Shown: piece after piece, positions 6,877 through 7,766 of the stretch
Layout of the letters: the number at the start of each line of letters is the position of its first letter
How positions within the stretch are numbered: position 1 is the first letter of the stretch
From: Deinococcus sp.
GTDB taxonomy: Bacteria > Deinococcota > Deinococci > Deinococcales > Deinococcaceae
DNA: 7,766 nucleotides
Assembly (NCBI GenBank): GCA_028287665.1
Contig: JAQBPF010000169.1
Location: 1 to 7,766 of the forward strand
Reading direction: 5' to 3'
Program-made: the position numbers and the translations under genes
The notes under the pieces: model-generated
Database searches by the model: none
Seen by the model: only the letters and a program-made list of their open reading frames with translations
What the model was told of the DNA's origin: nothing

Positions 6877-7347
6877 TCAGGGCAGTTTCTTGGCGATCAC
6901 GTCGTACATATAGTTGACGAATTCCGAGCGCTTTTGAAGCAGAATGCTGATGCCGAAGTCTTCCCGCACGGCCATCTTCTGGCCATTGGGAAGTTCGAAA
7001 TCCAGCCGTCCACCCAGTTTGGCCCAGGGAACCAGGGAACGGGGGGCAATGAAGGTGGGCGTGACCCGGATGGCTCCGGGCGTGGCCACGTTGGTGGCAA
7101 TGGTGGCGGTGGGATAACGGCGGGTAATCGCGCCTGCCGAATCGCGCTTCATGGCTTCCAGAATGCTTTTGCGCTGGTCGGCCCCCACCAGATTGATGTT
7201 GCCCTCCACGCGCGGTTCCAGAATCACGTAGGTGGCGGTGGCCAGTCCGGCGTTGGTCCAGGTGGGGGGCGCGGTGGGGGCAACAGCAGTGGCCGTCCCC
7301 AGGGTCAGGGTTGCCAGAAGGGTGCAGGCCAGAATCGGGGTCTTCAT
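6877..7347 (-). CDS. Exported protein of unknown function
   Basis: The 156-residue protein begins MKTPILACTLLATLTLGTATA, a typical Sec signal peptide likely cut after the ATA at 19-21. There is a cysteine at 8 but no lipobox, so a lipoprotein is unlikely. The mature part is a small alpha/beta domain. It has a threonine/proline-rich start (24-42), VILEPRVEGNINLVG (41-55), a helix with ADQRKSILEAMKR, a beta-rich middle (AIRVTPTFIAPRSLVPWAKLGGRLDFELPNGQ), and a C-terminal helix with KRSEFVNYMYDVIAKKLP. I do not recognise the family. The start at 7347 is supported by GGAG at 7355-7358, seven bases upstream, the best Shine-Dalgarno among the ATG starts in the window. It is divergent from mazG and probably a single-gene transcript, ending at the hairpin near 6731-6773. 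Confidence 0.85.
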   Translation of the reverse strand: MKTPILACTLLATLTLGTATAVAPTAPPTWTNAGLATATYVILEPRVEGNINLVGADQRKSILEAMKRDSAGAITRRYPTATIATNVATPGAIRVTPTFIAPRSLVPWAKLGGRLDFELPNGQKMAVREDFGISILLQKRSEFVNYMYDVIAKKLP

Positions 7348-7460
7348 GGCCCTACTCCATCACAGCCTGTCTGACTGACCGTGAAGCGAGTGTGAGGGCC
7401 TGGGCAATCGGCATCAGCTTGGGGCCTCTGGCCAGGGTGAGAGTGCAAAAAGGAGTGTTT

Positions 7461-7510
7461 GGCACACTGGAAAGCACCCCCCCCGAAATACACATGTCCT
7501 CACGTGTGCC
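7461..7510. promoter_or_regulatory. Nested inverted repeats between the divergent exported-protein gene and mazG
   Basis: The 207-base divergent gap holds ACACATG (7490-7496) and CACGTGT (7501-7507), which pair with one mismatch around the 4-base centre TCCT. An outer pair, GGCACAC (7461-7467) and GTGTGCC (7504-7510), is also present. A run of eight C lies between them (7477-7484). The layout suits a regulator-binding site serving one or both promoters, but no regulator can be named. Confidence 0.35.
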
Positions 7511-7543
7511 GTCCGATTTGGGGGCAGCCTCTCCTGGGCGGGC

Positions 7544-7549
7544 TAAACT
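7544..7549 (+). promoter_or_regulatory. Probable -10 box for leaderless mazG transcript
   Basis: TAAACT fits the TAnnnT -10 pattern and ends five bases before the mazG ATG (7555). Transcription would start at or next to the start codon. There is no Shine-Dalgarno in front of mazG, which agrees with leaderless translation, a frequent mode in Deinococcus. No good -35 box is present. Confidence 0.5.
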
Positions 7550-7554
7550 GAGCC

Positions 7555-7766
7555 ATGCAGGAACTGCTGGAAATCATGCGCCGTTTGCGTGCCCCGGACG
7601 GCTGTCCGTGGGACAAGGAACAGACCCACGAAACGCTGCGTCCCTACCTGTTGGAAGAAGCCGCTGAGGCTGCCGACGCCGTTGTTTCGGGCGACCGGAT
7701 GGAACTGGCAGGCGAACTGGGCGACGTGCTGTTGCAGGTGGCCTTCCATTCGGTGATTGCCGAAGA
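7555..7766 (+). CDS. mazG: Nucleoside triphosphate pyrophosphohydrolase MazG (3' end beyond window)
   Basis: MazG hydrolyses (d)NTPs to the monophosphate and pyrophosphate, with roles in nucleotide-pool cleaning and the stringent response. Seventy residues are visible and match the N-terminal MazG domain closely: the opening LLEIMRRLRAPDGCPWDKEQTHETLRPYLLEEAAEAADAV pattern (4-43). The Mg2+-binding residues E34, E35 and E38 (EEAAE) and E54 and D57 (ELGD) are present, followed by LLQVAFHSVIAEE. The start is the ATG at 7555; there is no Shine-Dalgarno, but a -10-like box lies just upstream. It is the only plus-strand gene. Whether it has one or two MazG domains cannot be seen. Confidence 0.95.
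   Translation, partial: MQELLEIMRRLRAPDGCPWDKEQTHETLRPYLLEEAAEAADAVVSGDRMELAGELGDVLLQVAFHSVIAE

Noticed and set aside
7311..7667. A 118-codon plus-strand frame overlapping the start of mazG
   Set aside because: It overlaps the MazG frame, which has clear catalytic motifs, and the antisense side of a signal-peptide gene. It has no recognisable features.

Overview
The window looks like a piece of ordinary chromosome from a high-GC member of the Deinococcota, most probably Deinococcus. I base this on high GC and strong third-position GC bias, on the gene types (an alanine-rich SMC, SmpB, a GerMN-domain protein and a three-domain envelope amidase homologue in a non-sporulating-type context), and on candidate leaderless promoters of the TAnnnT type close to start codons. 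The genus is an inference; there is no rRNA or other direct marker here.

Layout: every gene but one reads leftward (minus strand). From right to left in transcription order they are: a signal-peptide protein of unknown function (7347-6877), a probable intrinsic terminator (around 6731-6773), a small two-helix membrane protein (6641-6324), a classical short-chain dehydrogenase/reductase (6264-5548), smpB (5487-5056), a secreted N-acetylmuramoyl-L-alanine amidase homologue (5059-3656), a membrane-anchored GerMN-domain protein (3659-3108), and smc (2972 to beyond position 1). At the right edge mazG starts at 7555 on the plus strand, divergent from the signal-peptide gene, and runs off the window.

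How the genes fit together: smpB, the amidase homologue and the GerMN protein are joined by two identical 4-base GTGA stop/start overlaps, each with a Shine-Dalgarno sequence inside the preceding gene. They are therefore almost certainly one translationally coupled operon linking ribosome rescue to two cell-envelope proteins. The amidase homologue keeps the fold motifs and one catalytic glutamate but lacks the histidines and the glutamate that hold zinc in this family, so it may be a non-catalytic peptidoglycan-binding protein that works with its GerMN neighbour. smc follows after a 135-base gap and begins inside a dense G-quadruplex-prone tract.

No mobile element, CRISPR array, RNA gene or defence system is visible. 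The points most worth a second look are the apparently zinc-less amidase/GerMN pair, the G-rich tract over the smc start, and a set of mutually exclusive hairpins between 6681 and 6773. Gaps between genes are all under 300 bases (the longest is 6642-6876).
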